Source of the DNA: Caulobacterales bacterium 32-69-10
Lineage (GTDB): Bacteria; Pseudomonadota; Alphaproteobacteria; Caulobacterales; Caulobacteraceae
Assembly: GCA_002280485.1 (NCBI GenBank)
Contig: NCED01000016.1
Coordinates: 1-28,456 of the forward strand
DNA: 28,456 bases
Direction: 5' to 3'
The stretch's first letter is position 1; each line of letters begins with the position of its first letter. The notes under the pieces are model-generated. The model searched no databases. It was not told the origin of the DNA and saw only the letters and a program-made list of their open reading frames with translations. The position numbers and the translations under genes were made by a program. Of this stretch, positions 17,748 to 25,323 are shown piece by piece.

Positions 17748-19496
17748 CTACCGGTCCGTCGCGGCGGGGACATTAGACGCAAGCCCAGGAGCCGCAAGCC
17801 CGGCCCCGAGCCTGACGGGAAGGCCGGTGCGGCGGTCGCGGGGAGCAGGCGCCAGGGTCTCGCCGATGAACATCGAGATCCGGCGGCGGCGCGCGGCGTC
17901 GAGGGGGATGACAGCGACAGCCGGTGCTCCGGCCCGGCGGAAGTCCCCCCGCATTTCGTCCAGATAGACGTCGTCCAGGCTGGCGGCGAGCACGCGCCCG
18001 CCCAGGGCGCGGGTCAGGGGGGCCTCGCGCTCGGCCTGGGTGTTGGCCGTGGGCCGGCGCATCCACATGGTCAGGGGAGCCGCCTCCGGCCCGGCGAAAT
18101 AGGCCCGGCCATAGTAGGCCATGGCGTTGAACAAGAAGCGGTCGTCGACGGCGATGGCGGTCAACCCGGCCTTGCCCTGCGTCTCGGCCTGGGCCCTCGC
18201 CAGCACCGCCCGGGTCGAAGCATCCCAGCCGCGGACCCGCTTGAAGCTGTTGGCGAGGCCGATGCGGTCGGCCAAGGCGGGCCAGACGGCCGCCGCAAGG
18301 AAGAGCCCGGCGGCCAGGCCCTGCAGCGCCACCGTCGCGCCGAGCCATCCTCGCGCCCGCCAGCGCACCAGCCAGGCGGCGACCAGCACGGCCCCCGGCG
18401 CATAGGCGGCGCCGGCCCAGTTGGCGTTGGCCCGGGCGAGCACGGCCTGGACGGTCACCACGACCAGCGGCGGCAGGACGAAGGCCAGCAGCAGCCGGTC
18501 CGCCGGCTGCAGCCGCCGCCGCCGGGCGAGCACCACCGCGCCTGCGGCCAGGACCACGAAGGGAATCGGCCCGAAAACGACGAGCTGGGAGGCCAAGAAG
18601 CCCGGGGTCTGCCGCAGGTCGAGACTGAGCAGGGGCGGGGCCTGCGCCCCCTCGTCCGGGTCGGGCAGCCAGTCGGTGTTGGCCAGCAGGTGCTCCAGGG
18701 TGGCGAAGCCGTGGCCGGCGTTCCACGCCAGGTTGGGGGCCAGGAACAGGAGGCAGGCGCCGATCGCGGCAAGCGCTTCGCCCCGGCCCCAGGACGCGCG
18801 CGCGCGGGCGTCGGCGACAGCGTGGAGGATGAGGCCAGCGGCGAAATAGGCGGCCGCGTACTTGGACAGCAGCGCAAGGCCCAGAGCGGCCCCCAGCGCC
18901 CCGGCCCAGCCCAGACGAGGCCGCCCGGACGGCGCCTGGATGAAGCCGGCGTAGGCCCACAGGGCCAGGGACAGGAAGAACAGCAGGGGCGCGTCGGTGG
19001 CGATCACCCCGGCCGACAGTTGAACCCCCGGCATCAGGCTGTAGATCGCCGCCGCCCAGAACCCGGTCCAGCCGTCGTAGAGCCGGGCCCCCGCCCGTTG
19101 CAGGGCCATCGCCGCCCCCGCGTGCAGCAAGGGCGCCGACAGGCGCACCCACGGCTCGGCGTCCCCGCCGATGGCGGTGGTCAAGTGGATCAACCAGGCG
19201 ACGACGGGCGGCTTGGAGACGTAGCCGAAGGCCAGGTCCCGCGACCAGGCCCAGTACTGCGCCTCGTCCGGATAGAGTTCGAGCGGCGCGGCGAACAGCA
19301 CCACCAGCCGGACCGCGGTCAGGCTTGCCACGACCACGGCGGCGAGGGTCAGCGGCGTCGCCCACCCCCTGCCCGCCGAACTGTCCAACGCCGCCTGACT
19401 CACCACGCCCTCGAAATGATGCACCGCAGCAACAGTCGAGGCTGCATCGGCTGCCCGCGACCATAGCGCGGGCGCCGCCGGGACGCGCACTGTCAT
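17748..19496 (-). CDS. GT39-family membrane glycosyltransferase (PMT/ArnT-like)
   Basis: A 582-residue multi-spanning GT-C superfamily protein. A 45-residue N-terminal stretch precedes the first helix (about 48-70), then the catalytic-type motif ELYPDEAQYWAWSRDL (Asp77-Glu78) and YVSKPPVVAWLIHL, where the KPP motif is the usual companion. About ten more helices lie between 110 and 410. A soluble C-terminal domain follows with DDRFLFNAMAYYGRAYFAG and a Thr-rich loop. This form (PDEAQYW) is closer to bacterial PMT_2 proteins than to ArnT. The substrate is likely a polyprenyl-phosphate sugar delivered to a surface acceptor. The ATG at 19496 was chosen; internal starts could shorten the N-terminus. 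It heads a two-gene operon with the FkbM gene and diverges from the TonB-dependent receptor. Confidence 0.88.
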   Translation of the reverse strand: MTVRVPAAPALWSRAADAASTVAAVHHFEGVVSQAALDSSAGRGWATPLTLAAVVVASLTAVRLVVLFAAPLELYPDEAQYWAWSRDLAFGYVSKPPVVAWLIHLTTAIGGDAEPWVRLSAPLLHAGAAMALQRAGARLYDGWTGFWAAAIYSLMPGVQLSAGVIATDAPLLFFLSLALWAYAGFIQAPSGRPRLGWAGALGAALGLALLSKYAAAYFAAGLILHAVADARARASWGRGEALAAIGACLLFLAPNLAWNAGHGFATLEHLLANTDWLPDPDEGAQAPPLLSLDLRQTPGFLASQLVVFGPIPFVVLAAGAVVLARRRRLQPADRLLLAFVLPPLVVVTVQAVLARANANWAGAAYAPGAVLVAAWLVRWRARGWLGATVALQGLAAGLFLAAAVWPALADRIGLANSFKRVRGWDASTRAVLARAQAETQGKAGLTAIAVDDRFLFNAMAYYGRAYFAGPEAAPLTMWMRRPTANTQAEREAPLTRALGGRVLAASLDDVYLDEMRGDFRRAGAPAVAVIPLDAARRRRISMFIGETLAPAPRDRRTGLPVRLGAGLAAPGLASNVPAATDR

Positions 19497-19624
19497 ATAT
19501 CCAGCCGCCGGCCTGTCACGAGACCTTCAAGAAAGGGTCATCCGACCTTCTAGGTGGGGGGATAGGGCCTGGACAAACGCGCAGCGTGGAAAAAACGCGC
19601 GCGGAAGTTTTAAGGGGATCTCCA

Positions 19625-22090
19625 ATGACCACCACCAAAGCCACTTGGCTGGCTACAACCGCGCTCATCGGCGGACTGCTGGGCGCCAGCGGCGCCTGGG
19701 CCCAATCGACCGGCTCGCAGCAGATCGAAGAGATCATCGTGACCGCCGCCAACGGACCCCGGTCCGTAGAGGGCGTGATCGTCGCCGAGACCGCGCCAAA
19801 GACGCGGTCCACCATCACCAATCAGTTCCTGCAGACCCAGTCCTCCGGCCAGACCGTGCTGCAGTCGCTCAGCATCGCTGTCCCGGGCCTGAACTTCACC
19901 AACAACGACCCCTACGGCTCGTCGGGCGGCAACATCCGCCTGCGCGGCTTCGACGGCAACCGGGTGGCGCTGACCCTTGACGGCATCCCGCTGAACGACA
20001 CCGGCAACTACGCCGTCTACACCAACCAGCTGTTCGACCCCGAGATCATCGCCCAGGCCAGCGTCAACCAGGGCACCACCGACGTCGACAGCCCGACGGC
20101 CTCGGCCAGCGGCGGTACCATCGCCATCTCGTCGCGCCGCCCCACGGCTGACCCGGGGCTGATGTTCAACACCTCGCTCGGCAGCAACGACTACAAGCGC
20201 GTCTTTGCCATGATCGACAGCGGCGCCTTCGGCCCCTGGGGCACCCGCCTGTTCGTCGCCGGCTCCTACCAGAACTATGAGAAGTGGCGCGGCCCGGGCG
20301 AACTGACCAAGCAGCAGTTCAACGCCAAGATTTATCAGCCCCTCGGCGGCGACGACTTCATCAGCGTGGCGGCTCACTACAACCGCAACCGCAACAACAA
20401 CTACCGCAGCATGTCGCTGGCCGATTACAACCGTTTCGGCCGCCGGTACGATTTCGATGAGACCTGCCCGCTGGCGGTCCAGTCGAGCCCCGGCGTCGCC
20501 AGCTCGGACGCCTTCTGCACCAACTACCATGGCCGCCAGGTCAACCCGTCGAACACCGGCAACATCCGCGGCCAGTCCAGCTTCCGCATCTTCGACAAGC
20601 TGCGCCTGACCGTCGACCCTTCGTTCCAGTACGTCCTCGCCGACGGCGGCACCCAGTTGAACAGCTTCTCCTCTGACGTCCAGCGCGAGAGCGACGGCCG
20701 TCTGCGCGGGCGCTCGACCGCTGCCGGCGTCGACCTGAACGGCGACGGCGACCTGCTCGACACCATGCGGTTCTTCACGCCCAGCGTAACCAACACCCGC
20801 CGCTACGGCCTCAACACCTCGCTGATCTACGACCTGAACGAAGACCACCGCGTCCGGGTCGCCTACACCCTGGACAAGGGCAAGCACCGCCAGACCGGCG
20901 ACTACGGCTACCTCGACCAGTTCGGCAACCCGCTGAACGTTTTCGGCGGCAAGGACGGCCAGGGCCAGAAGGTCCTGGCGGCCGACGGCGCCTCGATCCG
21001 CTTCCGCGACCGCTACTCGGTGGCCCGGCTCGACCAGTTCGCCGCCGAGTACCGCGGCCAGTTCTTCGAGGACAGGCTGAACGTCAACCTCGGCGTCCGC
21101 TTCCCGAAGTTCAAGCGTGAAGTGAACCAGTTCTGCTACACGCAGAACGCGTCCAGCAATGTCCGCTGCACCACCGAGCCGGTCGCCACCACCGCGGCCA
21201 ACGGCAATGTCACCTTCGCTGGCGTGACGACCGTGTACGTCCCCCCGTTCGCGTTCGAACGGGACTTCAACAAGACCCTTCCCAACGTCGGCATCGGCTA
21301 CAACCTGACCGACGCCGTGGTGATGTACGGCAACTACGCCAAGGGCATCTCCCTGCCCCGGACGGACAACCTCTACACCGTTATCCGCAACGCAGACGGC
21401 AGCCTGAGCACGCCCAACGCCGTTCCGGAAACCACCGACGCCTTCGACGTCGGCCTGCGCTACAACCGCGGCCCGATCGTCGCCCAGGCGGCGGTCTGGA
21501 AGATCAACTTCAAGAACCGCATCACCAGCGCCTTCGACGAAAACCTGAACATCTACCTCGACCGCAACGTCGGCGACGTCCACCAGTGGGGCTTCGACGG
21601 CCAGATCGGCGTCCAGCCGATTGAGACCGTCACCCTCTACGCCAACGCCTCCTACAGCGACAGCGAGGTCCAGGGCGACATCCGGACCGGCGTGGCCGCC
21701 AACAACATCCTCCCGGCCAAGGGCAAGAAGCTGCCGGAAGTGCCGGACTGGACCTTCGGCGGCCGCGCCGAGTGGCAGCCGATCGAGTGGTTCTCCATCG
21801 GCTTCCAGGCCAAGTACGTCGGCAAGCGCTTCTCCACCGACGTGAACGACGAGAGCGTGCCGAGCTATGTGGTGGCCGACCTCGACCTGCGCTTCAACAT
21901 CCCCGCCTGGCGCGGGATGAAGAACAGCTACCTGCAGATCAACGCCACCAACCTGTTCGACGAGCGCTACCTCGGCTCGATCAGCACCCGGTCGAACGCC
22001 ATCGCCCTGCCCGGTTCGTCCGCCTCGTCGCCGACCTACCAGCCCGGCTCGCCGCGCACCTATCAGGTGAGCCTGCACACCGAGTTCTAG
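19625..22090 (+). CDS. TonB-dependent receptor
   Basis: An 821-residue outer-membrane receptor that imports a ligand with energy from TonB-ExbBD. A signal peptide spans about 1-26 (cleavage after AWA). The TonB box is EEIIVTA at about 35-41. The plug domain runs to about 180 and includes NIRLRGFDGNRVALTLDGIPLND. The rest is beta-barrel with alternating aromatic strands, ending in the typical C-terminal Phe (YQVSLHTEF). The ligand cannot be inferred, and no hydrolase, regulator or transporter adjoins it. AAGGGGA lies just before the ATG at 19625, which fixes the start; the open frame back to 19325 is a shadow of the divergent GT39 gene. The gene is monocistronic, with a strong terminator. Confidence 0.95.
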   Translation: MTTTKATWLATTALIGGLLGASGAWAQSTGSQQIEEIIVTAANGPRSVEGVIVAETAPKTRSTITNQFLQTQSSGQTVLQSLSIAVPGLNFTNNDPYGSSGGNIRLRGFDGNRVALTLDGIPLNDTGNYAVYTNQLFDPEIIAQASVNQGTTDVDSPTASASGGTIAISSRRPTADPGLMFNTSLGSNDYKRVFAMIDSGAFGPWGTRLFVAGSYQNYEKWRGPGELTKQQFNAKIYQPLGGDDFISVAAHYNRNRNNNYRSMSLADYNRFGRRYDFDETCPLAVQSSPGVASSDAFCTNYHGRQVNPSNTGNIRGQSSFRIFDKLRLTVDPSFQYVLADGGTQLNSFSSDVQRESDGRLRGRSTAAGVDLNGDGDLLDTMRFFTPSVTNTRRYGLNTSLIYDLNEDHRVRVAYTLDKGKHRQTGDYGYLDQFGNPLNVFGGKDGQGQKVLAADGASIRFRDRYSVARLDQFAAEYRGQFFEDRLNVNLGVRFPKFKREVNQFCYTQNASSNVRCTTEPVATTAANGNVTFAGVTTVYVPPFAFERDFNKTLPNVGIGYNLTDAVVMYGNYAKGISLPRTDNLYTVIRNADGSLSTPNAVPETTDAFDVGLRYNRGPIVAQAAVWKINFKNRITSAFDENLNIYLDRNVGDVHQWGFDGQIGVQPIETVTLYANASYSDSEVQGDIRTGVAANNILPAKGKKLPEVPDWTFGGRAEWQPIEWFSIGFQAKYVGKRFSTDVNDESVPSYVVADLDLRFNIPAWRGMKNSYLQINATNLFDERYLGSISTRSNAIALPGSSASSPTYQPGSPRTYQVSLHTEF

Positions 22091-22115
22091 GCTTTCGGGC
22101 TTGGATCTAGGGGAG

Positions 22116-22147
22116 GGGCGGCCTTCACGGGCCGCCCTTTCTTTTTT
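22116..22147 (+). terminator. Rho-independent terminator after the TonB-dependent receptor
   Basis: gggcggcc (22116-22123) pairs perfectly with ggccgccc (22130-22137) around a 6-base loop, followed by TTTCTTTTTT (22138-22147). It is 26 bases past the receptor's stop and upstream of aguA. Confidence 0.93.
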
Positions 22148-22225
22148 GGGCGAGCGGGCGGCGATCTTGACGCAAGGTCAGGCGGCGCCCACCTTCGCCG
22201 GCTTTTGCGGAAGGGCTTTGTCGCC

Positions 22226-23227
22226 ATGAGCCGAGCTGTACCGGCCGAGTGGTCTGCACACCGGGCGATGTGGGTGGGTTTCCCCAGCCACGGCGAGCTG
22301 TGGGAAGACAAGCTGGCGCCCGCGCAGAAGGAGGTCGCCGACCTTGCGCGCGCCCTCGCCGGCCCGGGCGCGGAGCGCGTGCGCCTGCTGGTGATGGGAG
22401 ACGACGCCGAGGCCGCCGCGCGGGCCCTGCTGACCGATACCAGCGTGGAGATCGTGCGCGGCCAGTTCGGCGATATCTGGCTGCGCGACACCGGCCCGAT
22501 CTTCGTCAAGGAGGGCGAGCATCAGGCCGCTATGGCTTTCAGATTCAACGGCTGGGGCGGCAAGTACCAGCTCGAATTCGACGAGACGGTGGCCGAGCAG
22601 CTCGCCGCCGCCGCCGGCGCGCCCCGCACCGACCACGACTTCGTGCTGGAAGGCGGCGCCCTCGACGGCGACGGCTTTGGTACGGTGCTGACCACCCGTC
22701 AGTGCCTGCTCAACCCCAACCGCAACCCCGGCTGGACAGAAGCCGCGGCGGAAGCCGCCCTGGCCGGCGCGCTCGGCTACAAGAAGGTATTGTGGCTGGG
22801 CGACGGCCTGAAGAACGACCACACCGACGGCCACGTCGACAACCTAGCCCGCTTCGTCGCGCCCGGCGTGGTGGCCTGCCCGATGGCGGTGGGCCGCGAC
22901 GACCCCAACGCCGGGGTGTTCGACGACGCCGCCCGCCTGCTGGCTGGCTTTCGCGACGCCCGCGGCGCGGGGCTGCAGGTGCGCCGCATCCCATCGCCGG
23001 GCCGGGTGACCGACGACGACGGCAAGGTCGTCCCCGCCTCGCACATGAACTTCGTCATCGCCAACCAGGCGGTGATCGCCCCGACCTACGGCGAGCGGGG
23101 ACAGGCCTATATGCTGGACGCCCTGGCCGCCCTGTTCCCGGAACGCAAGGTGATCGGCCTACCGTCCAACGCCCTGCTCTCCGGCGGAGGGTCGTTCCAC
23201 TGCATCACCCAGCAGGAGCCCGCCTGA
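22226..23227 (+). CDS. aguA: Agmatine deiminase AguA
   Basis: A 333-residue peptidylarginine-deiminase-fold enzyme that hydrolyses agmatine to N-carbamoylputrescine and ammonia in polyamine synthesis. Family motifs: VPAEWSAHRAMWVGFP at the N-terminus, FGDIWLRDTGPIFV with Arg87-Asp88, FNGWGGKY (108-114), LEGGALDGDGFGTVLTTRQCLLN, GLKNDHTDGHVDNLARF with catalytic His203, and SGGGSFHCITQQ with the catalytic Cys326 near the end. The length is slightly below the usual 345-370. The ATG at 22226 matches the family start; an in-frame TTG at 22205 would add seven residues. GGAAGGG lies upstream. Its TGA overlaps the ATG of aguB by one base, so the two are translationally coupled. Confidence 0.95.
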   Translation: MSRAVPAEWSAHRAMWVGFPSHGELWEDKLAPAQKEVADLARALAGPGAERVRLLVMGDDAEAAARALLTDTSVEIVRGQFGDIWLRDTGPIFVKEGEHQAAMAFRFNGWGGKYQLEFDETVAEQLAAAAGAPRTDHDFVLEGGALDGDGFGTVLTTRQCLLNPNRNPGWTEAAAEAALAGALGYKKVLWLGDGLKNDHTDGHVDNLARFVAPGVVACPMAVGRDDPNAGVFDDAARLLAGFRDARGAGLQVRRIPSPGRVTDDDGKVVPASHMNFVIANQAVIAPTYGERGQAYMLDALAALFPERKVIGLPSNALLSGGGSFHCITQQEPA

Positions 23228-24096
23228 TGGCACGCAATCTGACGCTCGGCGTGATCCAGACCGCGTACGGGCTGGACATGGACGACAACATCGCCCGCAC
23301 CGCCGAGTTCGTGAAGGAGGCGGCGTCCAAGGGCGCCCAGGTCGTCCTGCCCTCCGAGCTGTTCCAGGGCCCCTATTTTTGCGTCACCCAGGAAGAGCGC
23401 TGGTTCGCCACCGCCCACCCGTGGCGCGAGCACCCCTGCGTCCTGGCCATGGCGCCCCTGGCGGCCGAGCTCGGGGTGGTCATCCCGGTCTCGATCTACG
23501 AGCGCGACGGGCCGCACTACTACAACAGCCTGGTCATGCTGGACGCCGACGGCTCTCCGCTCGGGGTCTATCGCAAGAGCCACATCCCGGACGGCCCGGG
23601 CTACCAGGAGAAGTACTATTTCCGTCCCGGGGACACCGGCTTCAAGGTCTGGGACACCCGGTTCGGCCGCGTCGGCGTCGGCATCTGCTGGGACCAGTGG
23701 TACCCGGAGGTCGCCCGGGCCATGACCCTGATGGGCGCCGAGGTGTTGCTGTTCCCCACCGCCATCGGCTCGGAGCCGCATGACAGTAGCCTCGACACCC
23801 GCGATCCGTGGCGCCGGGTGATGCAGGGCCACGCCGTGGCCAACGTCATCCCGGTCGCCGCCGCCAACCGCATCGGCCTGGAGCCCGGCGCCGGCGGGGG
23901 GCAGAACTTCTATGGCTCGTCCTTCCTGGCCGACCACCGTGGCGACCTGGTGGACAGCTTCGAGCGCGGCGAGGAGGGTGTGCTGACGGCGACGTTCGAC
24001 CTCGACTTCCTCCACACCCACCGGGCCGCCTGGGGCTTCTTCCGCGACCGCCGCACCGACCTCTACGCGGCGACCGGGCCAGGGAAGGTGTTCTGA
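23227..24096 (+). CDS. aguB: N-carbamoylputrescine amidase AguB
   Basis: A 289-residue carbon-nitrogen hydrolase of the nitrilase superfamily that converts N-carbamoylputrescine to putrescine, CO2 and ammonia, completing the agmatine route. The catalytic triad is visible: Glu44 (LPSELFQGPYF), Lys117 (YRKSHIPDGPGYQEKYYF) and Cys154 (VGICWDQWYPE). The IPDGPGYQEKYYFRPGDTGFKVW block and the length are typical of the plant-type and bacterial AguB subfamily. The start codon overlaps the aguA stop (TGATG). A gap of 98 bases follows before the alpha/beta hydrolase. Confidence 0.96.
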   Translation: MARNLTLGVIQTAYGLDMDDNIARTAEFVKEAASKGAQVVLPSELFQGPYFCVTQEERWFATAHPWREHPCVLAMAPLAAELGVVIPVSIYERDGPHYYNSLVMLDADGSPLGVYRKSHIPDGPGYQEKYYFRPGDTGFKVWDTRFGRVGVGICWDQWYPEVARAMTLMGAEVLLFPTAIGSEPHDSSLDTRDPWRRVMQGHAVANVIPVAAANRIGLEPGAGGGQNFYGSSFLADHRGDLVDSFERGEEGVLTATFDLDFLHTHRAAWGFFRDRRTDLYAATGPGKVF

Positions 24097-24194
24097 TCCT
24101 CATGAACGCGGCCCGTTCAGCCAACGGTCATCCCTAAAAGCTAAGCTCACGAACCAGTCGACAAGCTTCGCGTTAGTCTCATGGAGGAGACGCG

Positions 24195-25199
24195 ATGACC
24201 CTGAGGTTCGAGGAGGAAGAGGTGGCGGAGGCCCGCAGGGTCAACCGGCTGCTGGCCTCGACGCCGCGTATGCCCCTGCGCACCGCCTGGGACGTCGCCG
24301 TGCTGAACGGGGCGCTGCGCCTGTCGCAGGCCCTGCCCAGCCCCAATTTCCGCCGCGTCGGCATCACGGTAGAGGAGCGCAAGGTCGAGGCCCTGGGCCG
24401 CGAGGCCATGGTGCGGATCCTGCGCCCCGTCGGCCCATGCCGCGGGGTCTATGTCGATATCCACGGCGGGGCCTGGGTCCTCGGCAACGCCCGCATGGAC
24501 GACGGCCTGAACGCCGAGATCGTCAAGACCTGCGGCGTGGCGGTGGTCAGCGTCGACTATCGGGTGACCCTGCGCGACGCGGTGACCAACGCCCTGGACG
24601 ACTGCGAAACGGCCACGGCCTGGGTGCTGGAGGCCATGGACGAGGAGTTCGGGGCCGACGCCGTGCTGATGGGCGGCGAGTCGGCCGGCGCCCACCTGGT
24701 GGCCTCGACCCTGATCCGCCTGCGCGGCCGGGGCGTCGACCTCTCGCCGATCATGGGCGCGGTGATGTTCTACGGCTGCTACGACCTGTGCGGCACGCCC
24801 AGCCTGTGCGCCGCCGGGGCCGACACCCTGGTGCTGCATGGGCCCACCCTGGCCGAGGCCCTGGCCAAGCTGATGCCCAACCTGACGGCCGAGGAACGGC
24901 GCGACCCAGCCCTGTCGCCCCTCTACGCCGACCTCACCGGCCTGCCGCCGGCCCTGTTCCTGGTGGGAGAGCGCGATCCGCTGCTCGACGACACGCTGAT
25001 GCTGGTGGACCAGTGGCGAAGCGCCAGCCTCAACGCCGAGGTGGTGATCGCCCCCGAGGCCCCCCACGCCTTCAACCGCCTGCCGACCAAGATGGCCAAG
25101 AAGACCAACGCCTATGTCCGAGGCTGGCTGTTCGCACGGCTGATCTCGAAGAGCCGCAGCCCCGCCATCGAGCCCGAGCCCCTGGCGGCCGTGGGCTAG
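24195..25199 (+). CDS. Alpha/beta hydrolase, HSL/esterase family
   Basis: A 334-residue alpha/beta hydrolase of the hormone-sensitive-lipase group. The oxyanion motif HGGAW (90-94) replaces the usual HGGG form. The nucleophile elbow is GESAG with Ser163, the acid is Asp261 (GERDPLLDD), and His291 lies in EAPHAF. A 45-residue N-terminal helical cap precedes the core. The C-terminus (SPAIEPEPLAAVG) is unconserved. Members hydrolyse esters or amides of small substrates; the natural substrate is unknown. The ATG at 24195 follows GGAGGAG by a few bases. Its position after aguAB and before the deoxyhypusine-synthase-like gene hints at, but does not prove, a role in polyamine or amide metabolism. 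Confidence 0.88.
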   Translation: MTLRFEEEEVAEARRVNRLLASTPRMPLRTAWDVAVLNGALRLSQALPSPNFRRVGITVEERKVEALGREAMVRILRPVGPCRGVYVDIHGGAWVLGNARMDDGLNAEIVKTCGVAVVSVDYRVTLRDAVTNALDDCETATAWVLEAMDEEFGADAVLMGGESAGAHLVASTLIRLRGRGVDLSPIMGAVMFYGCYDLCGTPSLCAAGADTLVLHGPTLAEALAKLMPNLTAEERRDPALSPLYADLTGLPPALFLVGERDPLLDDTLMLVDQWRSASLNAEVVIAPEAPHAFNRLPTKMAKKTNAYVRGWLFARLISKSRSPAIEPEPLAAVG

Positions 25200-25237
25200 A
25201 CACATCTCCCCCCATCCGACCCAATGGTGGAGCCAAG

Positions 25238-25262
25238 AAAAAGGGCCGGATCGCTCCGGCCC
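25238..25262 (-). terminator. Rho-independent terminator of the deoxyhypusine-synthase-like gene
   Basis: On the minus strand GGGCCGGA pairs perfectly with TCCGGCCC (plus strand 25255-25262 and 25243-25250) around GCGA, followed by TTTTT (complement of 25238-25242) and CTT. It ends the minus-strand transcript from 25324, and the repeat at 25276-25300 lies within that 3' UTR. Confidence 0.85.
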
Positions 25263-25275
25263 CTCCGCTAGGTCT

Positions 25276-25300
25276 GGATCCCCGCCTTCGCGGGGATGAG
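25276..25300. repeat. IPAKAGIQ-type intergenic palindrome
   Basis: atccccgc (25278-25285) pairs perfectly with gcggggat (25290-25297) around a CTTC loop. On the minus strand it translates to IPAKAGIQ, a phrase commonly seen in mistranslated dispersed palindromes of alphaproteobacterial and other genomes. It sits between two convergent genes, in the 3' UTR of the minus-strand gene. Confidence 0.7.
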
Positions 25301-25323
25301 TCGGTCGGCAAACGCCGCCTCGC

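Noticed and set aside
17773..19464. 563-codon minus-strand frame overlapping the GT39 gene
   Set aside because: It is an alternative frame of the same DNA, Arg/Gly/Pro-rich with no hydrophobic segments. The 582-residue frame has the helices and catalytic motif.
19610..22078. 822-codon minus-strand open frame
   Set aside because: It is antisense to the TonB-dependent receptor; the composition (Val/Gly/Ala/Asp-rich without domains) marks it as a shadow.
24103..24138. 11-codon open frame after aguB (MNAARSANGHP)
   Set aside because: Too short, with no ribosome binding site and no sign of a leader peptide (no repeated regulatory codons, no attenuator after it).
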